From Tritrichomonas musculus (taxonomy: Eukaryota > Parabasalia > Tritrichomonadida > Tritrichomonadidae): 64,000 nucleotides of DNA. Position numbers and translations under genes: made by a program. The notes under the pieces are model-generated. The model was not told the origin of the DNA. It saw nothing but the letters and a program-made list of their open reading frames with translations, and searched no databases. Below are positions 1 to 9,686 of the stretch, piece by piece. The stretch spans positions 5,580,001 to 5,644,000 of the forward strand of contig JAPFFF010000006.1 in NCBI GenBank assembly GCA_039105265.1. The letters run 5' to 3'. Each line of letters begins with the position of its first letter. Within the stretch, counting starts at the first letter, position 1.

Positions 1-720
1 TCATATCTTTCAATGATATTTAAAATCATATCTTTCAATAATATTCAAAATCATATCTTTCAATGGAATTCAAAATCATAACTTTCAATTACATTCAAAA
101 TCATATCTTTCAATGAAATTTTGATATAACAATGATTTATAAGACAGCATTATATTTGGCAGTTGAAAAAGGAAACATTGAAATATTGAAACTTTTATTA
201 ATGAATAACAAACTTGACATCAATCTTGGATATATTTTTCATAATTTTTTATAAAATTTCAAATCATATCTTTCAATGATATTCAAAATTATATATTTCA
301 ATAAAATTTAAAATAATATCTTTCAATTACATTCAAAATCATATCTTTCAATGGAATTCAAAATCATAACTTTCAATTACATTCAAAATTATATCTTTCA
401 ATGAAATTCAAAATCATATCTTTTAATACTATTCAAAATCATATTTTTGAATATTATTTTTATATAATAATAATTTATATGACAGCATTATATTTGGCAG
501 TTGAAAAAGGAAACATTGAAATATTGAAACTTTTATTAATGAATGACAAACTTGACATCAATCTTGGATATATTTTTCATAATTTTTTATATAATTTCAA
601 ATCATATCTTTCAATGATATTCAAAATTATATATTTCAATTACATTCAAAATCATATCTTTCAATAGAATTAAAAATAATATCTTTCAATGAAATTCAAA
701 ATCATATCTTCCAATAAAAT
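1..720. repeat. 25-bp tandem repeat arrays between ankyrin segments
   Basis: The unit is close to ATTCAAAATCATATCTTTCA plus ATGAA, about 25 bp. It runs at 1-120, 255-460 and 595-720 and is interrupted by the ankyrin segments. Because 25 is not a multiple of 3, each unit shifts the reading frame, so expansion breaks the gene. The same unit is found at 62865-63335. Confidence 0.85.
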
Positions 721-897
721 TTTGATATAATAATGATTTATAAGACAGCATTGCATCTTGCAGTTGAAAGAGGAAATCTTGAAATGATAAAACTTTTGCG
801 TGAGAAGAAAGATGTTGACATTAATGTTGAATATAGTCATGGGAAAAAACAATTGACTATTCTATAAATCATGAAATTAAGCAATTACTTTCAAAAT
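1..897 (+). pseudogene. Decayed ankyrin-repeat gene, 3' part
   Basis: Three ankyrin-like segments can be read at about 141-232, 480-570 and 743-830, each with the core TALxLAVExGNxEIxKLLL. They lie in different frames and are separated by AT-rich 25-bp repeat arrays carrying stops. The last segment aligns with the intact 3' end of the gene at 63492-63926 (both continue into an HGKK... tail and end in ...LSK-like codons before TGA), but here the frame is lost just after HGKK. The 5' part lies outside the window. It is a paralogue, not an allele, because both copies are in this window in the same orientation. Ankyrin proteins are a large trichomonad family; no specific function can be assigned. 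Confidence 0.7.
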
Positions 898-1180
898 GAT
901 TTTCCATTCATTTTTAAATAGAAATTAAAAAAAATCAATTGAATAATTGATTAATTTTTCTTCATATCATAATAATAAACGATAGTAATAAAATTCAAAA
1001 ATTCAATCATTTAATAATCAGAATTTAATTATATTAATTTCAACTTTTTGATTGCTTTTATTTATTAACCTCGAAAAAATATCTCTTTCCCACTTGTCTG
1101 GTGAGGTGTATGAGGAAAGATTAAATGATTATTTTTATCATTTTATTAATTGATTCATATTCACTAATTGAAACGCAGAT

Positions 1181-1520
1181 GAAAACAATTATTTCATCTA
1201 GTAATTTTGAATTTGCAAATAATAATGTAATTCAAGAACTTTCAGGTTGTACATTCATTGATACTACAGTACCAAATCATTTTGATTACATTAAGAACTC
1301 TGTTGAAGTTATAATTATTGAATATGCATCCAAATACGGAAAGTAAGGTTGAACATTTACAATTGTGCATTGAACGTTTTTGTGAATAGAAAAGTTCAAT
1401 ATTTTTTAGTTCCATGTTATATATCATCAAGCGCTCTTGTTTTTCATACTGCTTAAATCTGGAAACAATTGAATTTGCAAAAAATTCACAGCCTCTTTTG
1501 ATTGAAAAAAAAAAAAAAAA
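1181..1520 (+). pseudogene. BspA-like LRR_5 gene relic
   Basis: Short, frame-shifted stretches resemble the LRR_5 repeats of BspA-type trichomonad proteins, notably a SCFSYCLNLETIEFAKNS-like segment near 1434-1490 ending in poly-A. A 73-residue open frame begins at 1125, but only its second half looks repeat-like. No continuous gene remains. I read this as the eroded end of a BspA family member; compare the intact gene at 27253-28827. Confidence 0.45.
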
Positions 1521-1581
1521 AATGCATTTTCAGCATCTTCTGTTAACAAAAAATTTTTTGATTTATTTTTAATTCAATTTT

Positions 1582-1663
1582 TCCATTCAATTATTGGGAT
1601 GACAATGATCAACGATTCTCATCGTATGGACAAGATGTTGATAATTGTCATCTGAATAATTGG
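1582..1663. repeat. Foldback repeat (hairpin, about 30-bp arms)
   Basis: The left arm around GATGACAATGATCAAC is complementary to the right arm GTTGATAATTGTCATC, and the pairing continues outward through AATTATT. A small MITE-like palindrome; no product. Confidence 0.6.
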
Positions 1664-1763
1664 ATCGTTAAAGTGAAGTGTTCAAAAATTCAAAATGTAA
1701 TTGTCCCAATATTTGAATTCAAAAAAAAAAAAAAAAAAATAAAAAAAAAATAAAAATAGGGGA

Positions 1764-1925
1764 AAAGCAAAGATCACCAATTCAATTTTACATCACCATT
1801 CAATTTTAATTCAATAAAGTTAGGTGAAAAGTGTAATTTTTAATAAATGCACTTTTCACCTAAATTTTTGTATATATTTCTTTAAAATTTCTAATTTTTT
1901 GTTTACACTTTTCACCTAACTTTTT
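1764..1925 (+). repeat. Dispersed 160-bp repeat, left copy of an inverted pair
   Basis: Almost base-for-base reverse complement of 22494-22652. It contains three copies of TTAGGTGAAAAGTG (one plus at 1820, two minus at about 1849 and 1904), so each copy can also fold on itself. The pair is 20.9 kb apart in inverted orientation. It could be the terminal repeat of one large element or two independent insertions of a short element; I found no target duplication outside it. Confidence 0.8.
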
Positions 1926-2059
1926 AAGCTTATAACAAAAGGATATATTTTGATCATTTAAAATCAAATAAAAATGAAAATATTATAACCTGTATAATGA
2001 TATATAGTTAAATAAGTCATATTCGCAATTTGAGAAATTTTTATTAGATTTGATATTTA

Positions 2060-2750
2060 TAGACTTGTTAAAAGTCCGGGACAAATGCACTTTTCATGGA
2101 CTTTTTGTGGACTCGGGACTTGGCGTGGACCTAACAAACCTTGTCAATTTATTTTTATTTTATATCTCAAAAAAGAACTCATTTTAGGCATATATTTTAT
2201 AGTTTATTTGTTTATTTAATTTTTTTTGTTTATTTAAATAGAAAAGTAGTAACTAATATGAGTAAATTATATTTGAATGTTTTTAATCATGAAAAAAAAT
2301 GTCATAAACAATTGAAAGAATTTTGGAAATCCTGGCAGATGGACCAAAATATTTCAAAGAAATTTTATAATTCTTTTATTTTGTGAAAAAATAAAAAATG
2401 CTAAAAAATTGAAAGAATTTTATTAGTCCCGGCAGATGGACCAGTGTATTTCAGAGAAATTTTTAAACATTTTATATTTTGTGAATAAAAAAAAATGCTA
2501 AAAAAATTGAAAGAATTTTTGAAGTCCTGGCAGATGGACCAGTATATTTCAGAGAAATTATAAATAATTTTTATTTTGTGAATAAAAAAAAATGCTAAAA
2601 ATATTGAAAGAATTTTGGAAGTCCTGACAGATGGACCAGAGTATTTCAGAGAAATTATAAATAATTTTTATTTTGTGAATAAATAAAAAATGCTAAAAAA
2701 AATTGAATGAATTTTGTAAGTCCACAGGTCCATGGACTTTAACAAGTCTA
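2060..2750. mobile_element. hAT-like non-autonomous element, 8-bp TSD GATATTTA
   Basis: Terminal inverted repeats TAGACTTGTTAAAAGTCC (left) and the complement of TAGACTTGTTAAAGTCC (right). Perfect direct repeats GATATTTA lie at 2052-2059 and 2751-2758. The interior is a tandem array and has no transposase. The TIR begins with the same TAGACTTGTTA as the element at 58694-59172, so the two are one family. An 8-bp duplication is typical of the hAT superfamily; the assignment is by that signature only. Confidence 0.85.
2285..2710 (+). repeat. About 97-bp tandem repeat inside the 2060 element
   Basis: About five units, each containing ATTGAAAGAATTTT, a CCTGGCAGATGGACCAG-like core, TATTTCAGAGAAATT and ATTTTGTGAATAAA. 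The ATGCTA landmark recurs at about 2398, 2495, 2592 and 2690. An 81-residue open frame across the first unit (2141-2386) is not convincing as a gene. Confidence 0.85.
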
Positions 2751-2774
2751 GATATTTATAAGTAGAATATATGA

Positions 2775-3805
2775 GGGAAAATCTTCACTTTTTCCCACTT
2801 TTTCAAAAAAAAAGTTGATTTTTTTCTGAAAACATTTTTTATTATGCATTTTTTTCAAAAAAAAAATAAAGTTATGCATTTTTTTAAAAAATTTAAAAAA
2901 ATAGTTGAAAAATTTGGTTAGGCAATTTAGGTATTCATGGAGGAATAATCCCCAAAAAATATATATTGATCACTGTATGATGAAAGTTATAATGGCATAA
3001 ATTTTATTCGAAAATTTCATTTCCACTCAAGATATCTAATTTGATTTCGATAAAGAGTTTCAATAAAAAGCTACAAAAGTATGCAAACAATGCACAATCG
3101 TATTTCAATTCACTATTTATACTCTTATTAATCAATTCTTAAATTTGATAATTATCAATTTATTTCGATTATTCGATATTTTTATTACTCTGTTTAAGTA
3201 ATCCACTTTTCCGTTATATATAAGATTTTTCATCATATTTTACATACAATAACTCCAGTAAATGCTATGAATTGCATTTTAAAATTTTTATATTTATCAA
3301 TGATATCCAAAAATCCTCATAGATAATATACATAAATTTGTATTAAATATATATTAAATTAAATGTATATTTATGTTATACTGCTTATACTTCTTTATTT
3401 TCTTTTTTCATCGAGGAAAATCCGATAATTATTCATAAATATAAACGTATTATCAAACGTGCATTATGTAAAAAATCAAATATTTCTAAAATATGATGAG
3501 GAAAATAATATTAATTTTATGAAAAATGTAATTATTAAATTAAACTTTTCATTTTACGCAGAAAATAAACAGATTTAAATAAAAAAGTATAAATTAAAAA
3601 TGATTTTTTAAAAAATGCTTTTTATTCATTATTTGCTCATTATGAATAAATCAATTATGATGATGGCAATTGCAAAAAAGATGATAACTTAAGAGACGAA
3701 GAGGAAAAAAATGATGATGAAGATAGCGAGGAAAAAGAAGAAAAAAAAGAAGAAGACGATGATGATTGCATTGAAGAAGAAGAAGAAGATGGTGAAGAAG
3801 AAGAA
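2775..3805 (+). repeat. Left terminal inverted repeat of the 10.34-kb element
   Basis: Colinear reverse complement of about 12085-13114 with only rare differences. It is AT-rich and non-coding for the outer 930 bp, then enters the acidic-codon repeat (first DDDDCIEE-type unit near 3755). Beyond about 3805 the two sides differ in repeat number. Confidence 0.85.
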
Positions 3806-6236
3806 GACGATGATGATTGCATTGAAGATGATGATGAAGAAGAAGACGATGAAGAAGAAGACGATGATGATTGCATTGAAGAAGAAGAAGCAGAAGACGA
3901 TGATGAAGAAGAAGAAAAAGAAGAAGACGATGAAGAAATGATGATGATGATCAAGATGAAGAAGCAGAAGACGATGATCAAGATGAAGAAGAAGAAGACG
4001 ATGAAGAAAAGATGATGATGATCAAGATGGAGAAGAAGCAGAAGACGATGATGAAGAAGAAGAAAAAGAAGAAGACGATGAAGAAAAGATGATGATGATC
4101 AAGATGAAGAAGAATAAGATGGTGAAGAAGAAGAAGACGATGATGATTGCATTGAAGATGATGATGAAGAAGAAGACGATGAAGAAGAAGACGATGATGA
4201 TTGCATTGAAGAAGAAGAAGAAGACGATGATGAAGAAAACGATGGAGAAGAAGCAGAAGACGATGATGAAGAAGAAAAAAAAGAAGACGACGAAGAAAAG
4301 ATGATGATGATCAAGAAGAAGAAGACTAAGATGATGATGAAGAAGAAGACGATGAAGAAAAGATGATGATGATCAAGAAGAAGAAGAATAAGATGATGAT
4401 GAAGAAGAAGACGATGATGAAGAAGACGATGGAGAAGAAGCAGAAGACGATGATCAAGATGAAGAAGAAGAAGACGATGATGATGAAGACGATGGAGAAG
4501 ACGATGATGAAGAAGAAGAAAAAGAAGAAGACGATGATGAAGAAGAAGAAGAAGAAAAAGACGATGATGAAGATGGAGAAGAAGACGATGAAGATGATGA
4601 AGAAGAAGAAGATGAAAAAGACGATGATGATGATGAAGATGGAGAAGAAGACGATGATGATGATGAAGATGGAGAAGAAGACGATGAAGATGATGAAGAA
4701 GAAGATGATGAAAAAGACGATGATGAAGAAGAAGAAAAAGAAGAAGACGATGAAGAAAAGATGATGATGATCAAGATGAAGAAGAAGAAGATGGTGAAGA
4801 AGAAGAAGACGATGATGATTGCATTGAAGAAGATGATCAAGAAGAAGACGATGATGATTGCATTGAAGAAGAAGAAGAAGAAGACGATGATGATTGCATT
4901 GAAGATGATGATGAAGAAGAAGACGATGAAGAAGAAGACGATGATTGCATTGAAGATGATGATGAAGAAGAAGACGATGAAGAAGAAGACGATGATTGCA
5001 TTGAAGAAGAAGAAGCAGAAGACGATGATGATGATGATGATGATGAAGAAAAAGAAGAAGACGATGAAGATGGTGAAGAAGAAGAAGACGATGGTGATGA
5101 TGATGAAGAAGAAGAAGAAGCAGAAGACGATGAAGAAGAAGAAGAAGAAGCAGAAGACGATGAAGAAGAAGAAGACGATGATGATTGCATTGAAGAAGAA
5201 GAAGAAGAAGAAGACGATGATGATTGCATTGAAGATGATGATGAAGAAGAAGACGATGATGATTGCATTGAAGATGATGAAGAAGAAGAAGAAGAAGACG
5301 ATGATGATTGCATTGAAGATGATGATGAAGAAGAAGACGATGATGATTGCATTGAAGAAGAAGAAGAAGAAGACGATGATGATTGCATTGAAGATGATGA
5401 TGAAGAAGAAGACGATGAAGAAGAAGACGACGATGATTGCATTGAAGAAGAAGAAGACGATGATGATGATGATGATGAAGAAAAAGAAGAAGACGATGAA
5501 GATGGTGAAGAAGAAGAAGACGATGGTGATGATGATGAAGAAGAAGAAGAAGAAGACGATGATGATTGCATTGAAGAAGATGATGATGAAGAAGAAGACG
5601 ATGGTGGAGAAGAAGAAGACGATGATGATGATGATGATGAAGACGATGATGATGAAGAAGATGGAGAAGAAGCAGAAGACGATGATGAAGAAGAAGAAGA
5701 AGAAGAAGAAGACGATGATGATGATGATGAAGACGATGATGATGAAGAAGATGGAGAAGAAGCAGAAGACGATGATGATGAAGAAGAAGAAGAAGAAGAC
5801 GATGATGATGAAGAAGAAGACGATGATGATTGCATTGAAGAAGATGATGAAGAAGAAGACGATGGTGATGATGATGATGATGATGATGAAGATGATGAAG
5901 AGGATGATGAAGAAGAAGACGATGGTGATGATGATGATGATGAAGACGATGGTGATGATGATGATGATGAAGACGATGGTGATGATGATGATGATGAAGA
6001 AGAAGATGATGAAGAGGATGATGAAGAAGAAGATGATGATGAAGATGAAGATGAAGAAGAAAAAGAAGAAGACGATGAAGATGGTGAAGAAGAAGAAGAC
6101 GATGATGATTGCATTGAAGAAGAAGACGATGGTGATGATGATGATGATGAAGACGATGATGAAGAAGAAAATGGAGAAGAAGCAGAAGACGATGAAGAAG
6201 AAGAAGAAGACGATGAAGAAGACGATATTGATTTAA
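3700..6236 (+). repeat. GAA/GAC/GAT array (left), poly-acidic coding potential
   Basis: About 2.5 kb of triplet-periodic GAA, GAC and GAT. In the frame that starts without an ATG near 3640 it encodes long runs of Asp and Glu, broken at intervals by an exact DDDDCIEE unit (GATGATTGCATTGAAG at DNA level). The other two plus frames give Lys/Met/Ile runs and the minus strand gives poly-Ser; the 491-, 425- and 133-residue ORFs over this stretch are such by-products. One acidic frame joins the array to the unique TIR sequence, so it may derive from the tail of a captured gene. No start codon is seen. Confidence 0.85.
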
Positions 6237-6754
6237 ATTATCTATTTTAAAATATTTAAGATGGTATTGTTATCAATATATAGAGCATTTTGATATAAAA
6301 ATGGCAATATCATACAGGCTGAAATGTGAGGTGAAAATATGATCGAAAATGTAAGGGCGAATGTTTGATTATCATATTTTAAATAAATATAGTAATATAT
6401 CATTATGCTAATGTATATATACTTTACAATTATCCTATAAATGAATGAGATATCGATTCAAAACTGAATATAGATGCACAAAAATATTTTTATAAAAGCA
6501 GTCTAAGCTTTAGCACTTATATAAGACTATTTGATTTCATGTACCAATATATCATATTAAAATCTTAATTATTTTTTGATATAAAAATAAAACCTGCAAA
6601 ATCCACTGATATTAATACCAAACTTCAGTATTTATATAGATTGAAGGAGATATACATAATTTCTACAAGCAAATGAAGTCCTCAAAGATAGGACCCTAAA
6701 TAAGATTCTCTTTGGCTTGTGTGGAAGATATATGTTTATCTCTGTGAGTCAGTA

Positions 6755-7502
6755 TATTTACGAGATGCTATGATTTATTAACGATCATATTGAAGAAAAC
6801 TCAAATGCTAACGACGAAGAGATAGCAAAAATATTGAATACTTATCTCACTGTTGATGAAACAATGGGGCTTTAGATATACTTGAAGGCAGAATTGAGAC
6901 ATTTGAGGCTGAGAATACGAGTTTAAAAACTACGATAGCCGTTTTTGAAGCCAGAATTGCTGCTCTTGAAGAGAAAAATGAACTTGTCGCCCCAAATTTA
7001 ATAGAATGTTGATTTATCACATGTTCGGTCAATGTTGGAAAGTTATAGTGTACATAATAAATTAATAAATATTATGCTAATTTATTCTATCCATATACTG
7101 AAACATATCAAAACAAAACTTCTGAAAAGAGAGTACATGTTTATGTTGAATGTGAAGATGCTAAAAATCCTAAAATTATGTATACTATAACTTTCCTCAA
7201 CAATTTATCTTAATAATGAGGCCTTTCTATTCACTAGTTCAAATACACAAATTAATGAAAACATAACTCATCTTACCATAGCAAGTGCCATGCTTGATAA
7301 AGGTATTGAAATGGTTGATAATGAAGATAATGAGATTATTTATGATGACTAGAAAAGTTAGAGTTTTTTTTTTAGAAAACACAGTGATATCGTTGGTGCG
7401 GTTAGGTCTAGGTGGCAGTTTAGGAACAACAGCCTAACGTATACTGCTTATTATACTTTTAGCAACAATGAAATTATAATAAATATTAAAAAAGATAAAT
7501 AA
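6755..7502 (+). pseudogene. Broken coiled-coil gene inside the 10.34-kb element
   Basis: Joining frames by eye gives an N-terminal part with DEEIAKILNTYLTVDETMG. A heptad-like part follows (about 6876-7012, ILEGRIETFEAENTSLKTT and onward), then a C-terminal part around 7080-7500 that includes ECEDAKNPKIMYTITFLNN, LTIASAMLDKGIEMVD and RSRWQFRNNSLTYTAYYTF, ending at TAA near 7500. At least four frameshifts or stops separate these pieces. I do not recognise the family. Its place upstream of the HNH and protease genes suggests it was an element gene. Confidence 0.5.
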
Positions 7503-7809
7503 AAGATAAATATTTTTGTATTCTTCCAGGATAAATACTAACAAAATAGAGGTCTGATTGTGATTGTCTCGGATATTCATTAAATCTTTATATTATTAGT
7601 GATTGCATGAATAAAACTAAATACAAAGTATTTGATCAATAAATCTATTTATAATATAAGAAAGGAGATTTTTTAGGTTATTATAGGACATTAATTGATG
7701 GTAACTCCCAATATAACAATTAAATATGAATATTTACTAATAATTAGTAAATTATCTATAGTAGTTTAGTAGTATACCTAGTATGTAACCTGACATATTG
7801 TCAATGGAG

Positions 7810-8045
7810 TAGTATATACTAGTCGGTTTCCGCGGGGCATGGCTCCCCACGCTTCAACACGAACTAGTTAAAAAAAATAAAAAATAAAAAATAAAAAAAA
7901 ATTAAAAAAAAAATTTCTTCTTCTTCTTTTCATGTTATCCCACCCACCCACCTCAAAGCTCACCATTTATGAAACGGCACAGGTACCCCACCCCACAACC
8001 GCCCATCTATGAAACGGCACAGGTACCTGCCCCGAGAATCTCGTA
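7810..8045 (+). promoter_or_regulatory. GC-rich stem-loop and 20-bp direct repeat before the HNH gene
   Basis: An island of G+C in very AT-rich DNA. ACTAGT at 7818-7823 and 7863-7868 brackets a stem GCGGGG...CCCCACGC (7832-7852). Downstream, TATGAAACGGCACAGGTACC occurs at 7968-7987 and again at 8008-8027, 40 bp later. The HNH start codon is at 8067, so these may be promoter elements of the element genes, or traces of another insertion. Function is inferred from position only. Confidence 0.4.
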
Positions 8046-8066
8046 CCTATTTCTTTCTATATGTAA

Positions 8067-8402
8067 ATGTCATTTGTGCCACTCAAAGGCTTTACTAACG
8101 ACTATGAGATACTGAATAGGTACCCCTTTACTATAAGACGTAAGAGTAATCATTTTATATGCAAAGATGCAAAACATATAAAGGGTTATATACGAGTATG
8201 TCTAAATGGCAACTACTACTTGAAACATGTACTTATAGCAAGACAGTTCATATCTAATGATGACCCACGACATAAAACAGAGGTAGACCATATCAAAAGG
8301 AATAGGGCTGACTACCATCTAAGCAACTTAAGATGGATAACCCCAACTGATAGTAACTATAACAGGGATATGCCCAAAATTATAAATGCGAGGGCAGATT
8401 AG
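8067..8402 (+). CDS. HNH-family endonuclease (homing-type), element-borne
   Basis: 111 residues. The C-terminal half has the HNH pattern: a Leu/Ala-rich helix ending in ARQF, then EVDHIKRNRADYHLSNLRWI, with the His of DHI at about residue 75 and the Asn of HLSNLRW at about 88; a further Asn follows in DSNYN. The N-terminal half (YPFTIRRKSNHFICK...GYIRVCLNGNYYLKHVLIA) matches the beta-rich region that precedes HNH in NUMOD/AP2-like homing endonucleases and in many trichomonad copies. Expected activity is a DNA nick or break. The ATG follows a GC-rich leader. It overlaps the converging ORF at 8380-8643 by 23 bp. It appears intact, which contrasts with the broken genes around it. Confidence 0.8.
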   Translation: MSFVPLKGFTNDYEILNRYPFTIRRKSNHFICKDAKHIKGYIRVCLNGNYYLKHVLIARQFISNDDPRHKTEVDHIKRNRADYHLSNLRWITPTDSNYNRDMPKIINARAD

Positions 8403-8643
8403 ATATTTGGTACTCTAAGAACTCAAAGGCAAAATGTTCTATTTGGTCTATAAATTCCAAATCACCATCTTTCATCATTACACCAAGAAATTCAGGTTCG
8501 AAATACTCAGCAGCTAACTCTTTTATCTTATTAATTAAAATATTACATACTCCCTCATTAGTCTCACATCTATATTCATAGAGGTTAGATACTATTTTAT
8601 AGAGGATATATATACGCTCTTTTATGGTCATGTAATAAGCCAT
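8380..8643 (-). CDS. Small hypothetical protein of the 10.34-kb element
   Basis: 87 residues with an ATG start, rich in Ile, Glu and Phe and predicted mostly helical by eye (for example FIDQIEHFAFEFLEYQISNL). No motif recognised, no signal peptide or membrane segment. It runs tail-to-tail with the HNH gene, overlapping its last codons, and head-to-head with the coiled-coil ORF at 8710. Its sole support is open length and protein-like composition in this AT-rich context. Confidence 0.45.
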   Translation of the reverse strand: MAYYMTIKERIYILYKIVSNLYEYRCETNEGVCNILINKIKELAAEYFEPEFLGVMMKDGDLEFIDQIEHFAFEFLEYQISNLPSHL

Positions 8644-8709
8644 TTATACAGAAATAAAAAAATGAAATGAACAATAGAAAAATATTTAGTCATTTCACTT
8701 TTTTCTTTG

Positions 8710-8970
8710 ATGAATCTCGATAAGAAGATACGATTGACCACTGAAATGCTCAACACTAAAATCATGGATGAAAAGCAAAAGCTTGAAGCAAAGATAGACC
8801 ATACTGAAACTTACTTGTTGCTCCAAATTGATCAACTCAACCAACGACTTGATGAGGTTCTTAATAGGGTCAACCTGCTATCCTTAAAACTCGATTCTGT
8901 CATTGATGACCTTGCAAAGATGAAGGTCAACGTTGATGATATCAACAGCAGCCTTGATAACCTTCCTTAA
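8710..8970 (+). CDS. Coiled-coil protein of the 10.34-kb element
   Basis: 86 residues from the ATG at 8710; the open frame reaches back only to a TTG at 8707. Nearly the whole protein is a heptad pattern of Leu/Ile/Val (LLLQIDQLNQRLDEVLNRVN and onward to LDSVIDDLAKMKVNVDDI), indicating a coiled coil and oligomerisation. No catalytic motif. It lies between the 87-residue minus-strand ORF and the protease locus, in the same direction as the protease. Possibly a structural or regulatory protein of the element. Confidence 0.6.
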   Translation: MNLDKKIRLTTEMLNTKIMDEKQKLEAKIDHTETYLLLQIDQLNQRLDEVLNRVNLLSLKLDSVIDDLAKMKVNVDDINSSLDNLP

Positions 8971-9011
8971 TAAACAACATCTTCTTCTTCTTTCTTTTAT
9001 TTGATTTTTAA

Positions 9012-9686
9012 ATGACAAGTAATGTAGGTACACAAACTAAACCTAACAATAAAATACAACTATTACAAGGTACTATTAAATTTCGACCTAGACTAGTTGA
9101 TAGAGATGTTGAAAGATTAACAAGAGGTTTGGGTCAAACTATATGGAAGTTCTCTAATAATCAAATAAATCTATAAAAATTATATGAGACATATTTAAAT
9201 ACTAGTATAGCTTTTAAAGACGTACTTGAATTTGCTAATAGACTCAAGAGAGAGAGACCAAGAGCAAAATTTACAGGTTGTGTGTTTGCGATTAAGAAAA
9301 ATCAAGATGATAAAGATGAACATGGGCATTACATAACAGTATTTAAGCCATATCAATATACTCTCCAAGAATCAGATGAAGGTTTATTAACAGAGATAAA
9401 ATTACATTATGATATTATCAACATAAGGATATCTCGAATGAAGACTGAGGAGGAAAAACAAGCAGCTAAAGAACTGAGAGAGCAGATGAAAGAAAGAACA
9501 TTGAAAAGTGATAAGAAAGAATATAAAACTAGAGGTATTCAAACAGATGATATACCAGAATTGGCTCCATTACCCAGACCTCCAACTTTAAATCGAAATG
9601 ATTATCATCTTAACCTTAGGAAAATCGGTAGGAACCGACCCACAAATGTTGAGCCAAAACAGAATTCAACGTTTACTTCAAAGTAG
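9012..9686 (+). pseudogene. N-terminal part of the element's protease polyprotein, one in-frame stop
   Basis: From the ATG at 9012 (MTSNVGTQTKPNNKIQ...) the frame is open except for one TAA at 9174-9176, then continues to 9684. The downstream part is charged (KTEEEKQAAKELREQMKERT) and ends in a Pro-rich stretch. It overlaps the protease ORF, which begins at 9598 in the +1 frame, and the sequences look continuous in content. This suggests one ancestral gene of about 530 codons now split by a stop and a frameshift, or a programmed shift. No known domain in this part. Confidence 0.5.

Noticed and set aside
2141-2386. 81-residue ORF in the 2060-2750 element
   Set aside because: Lies across a tandem repeat unit and has no protein-like feature.
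3655-6236. Large ORFs of Lys/Met/Ile or poly-Ser residues (up to 491 residues) over the GAA/GAC/GAT array
   Set aside because: By-products of a triplet repeat open in most frames; only the acidic frame connects to unique sequence, and it has no start codon.
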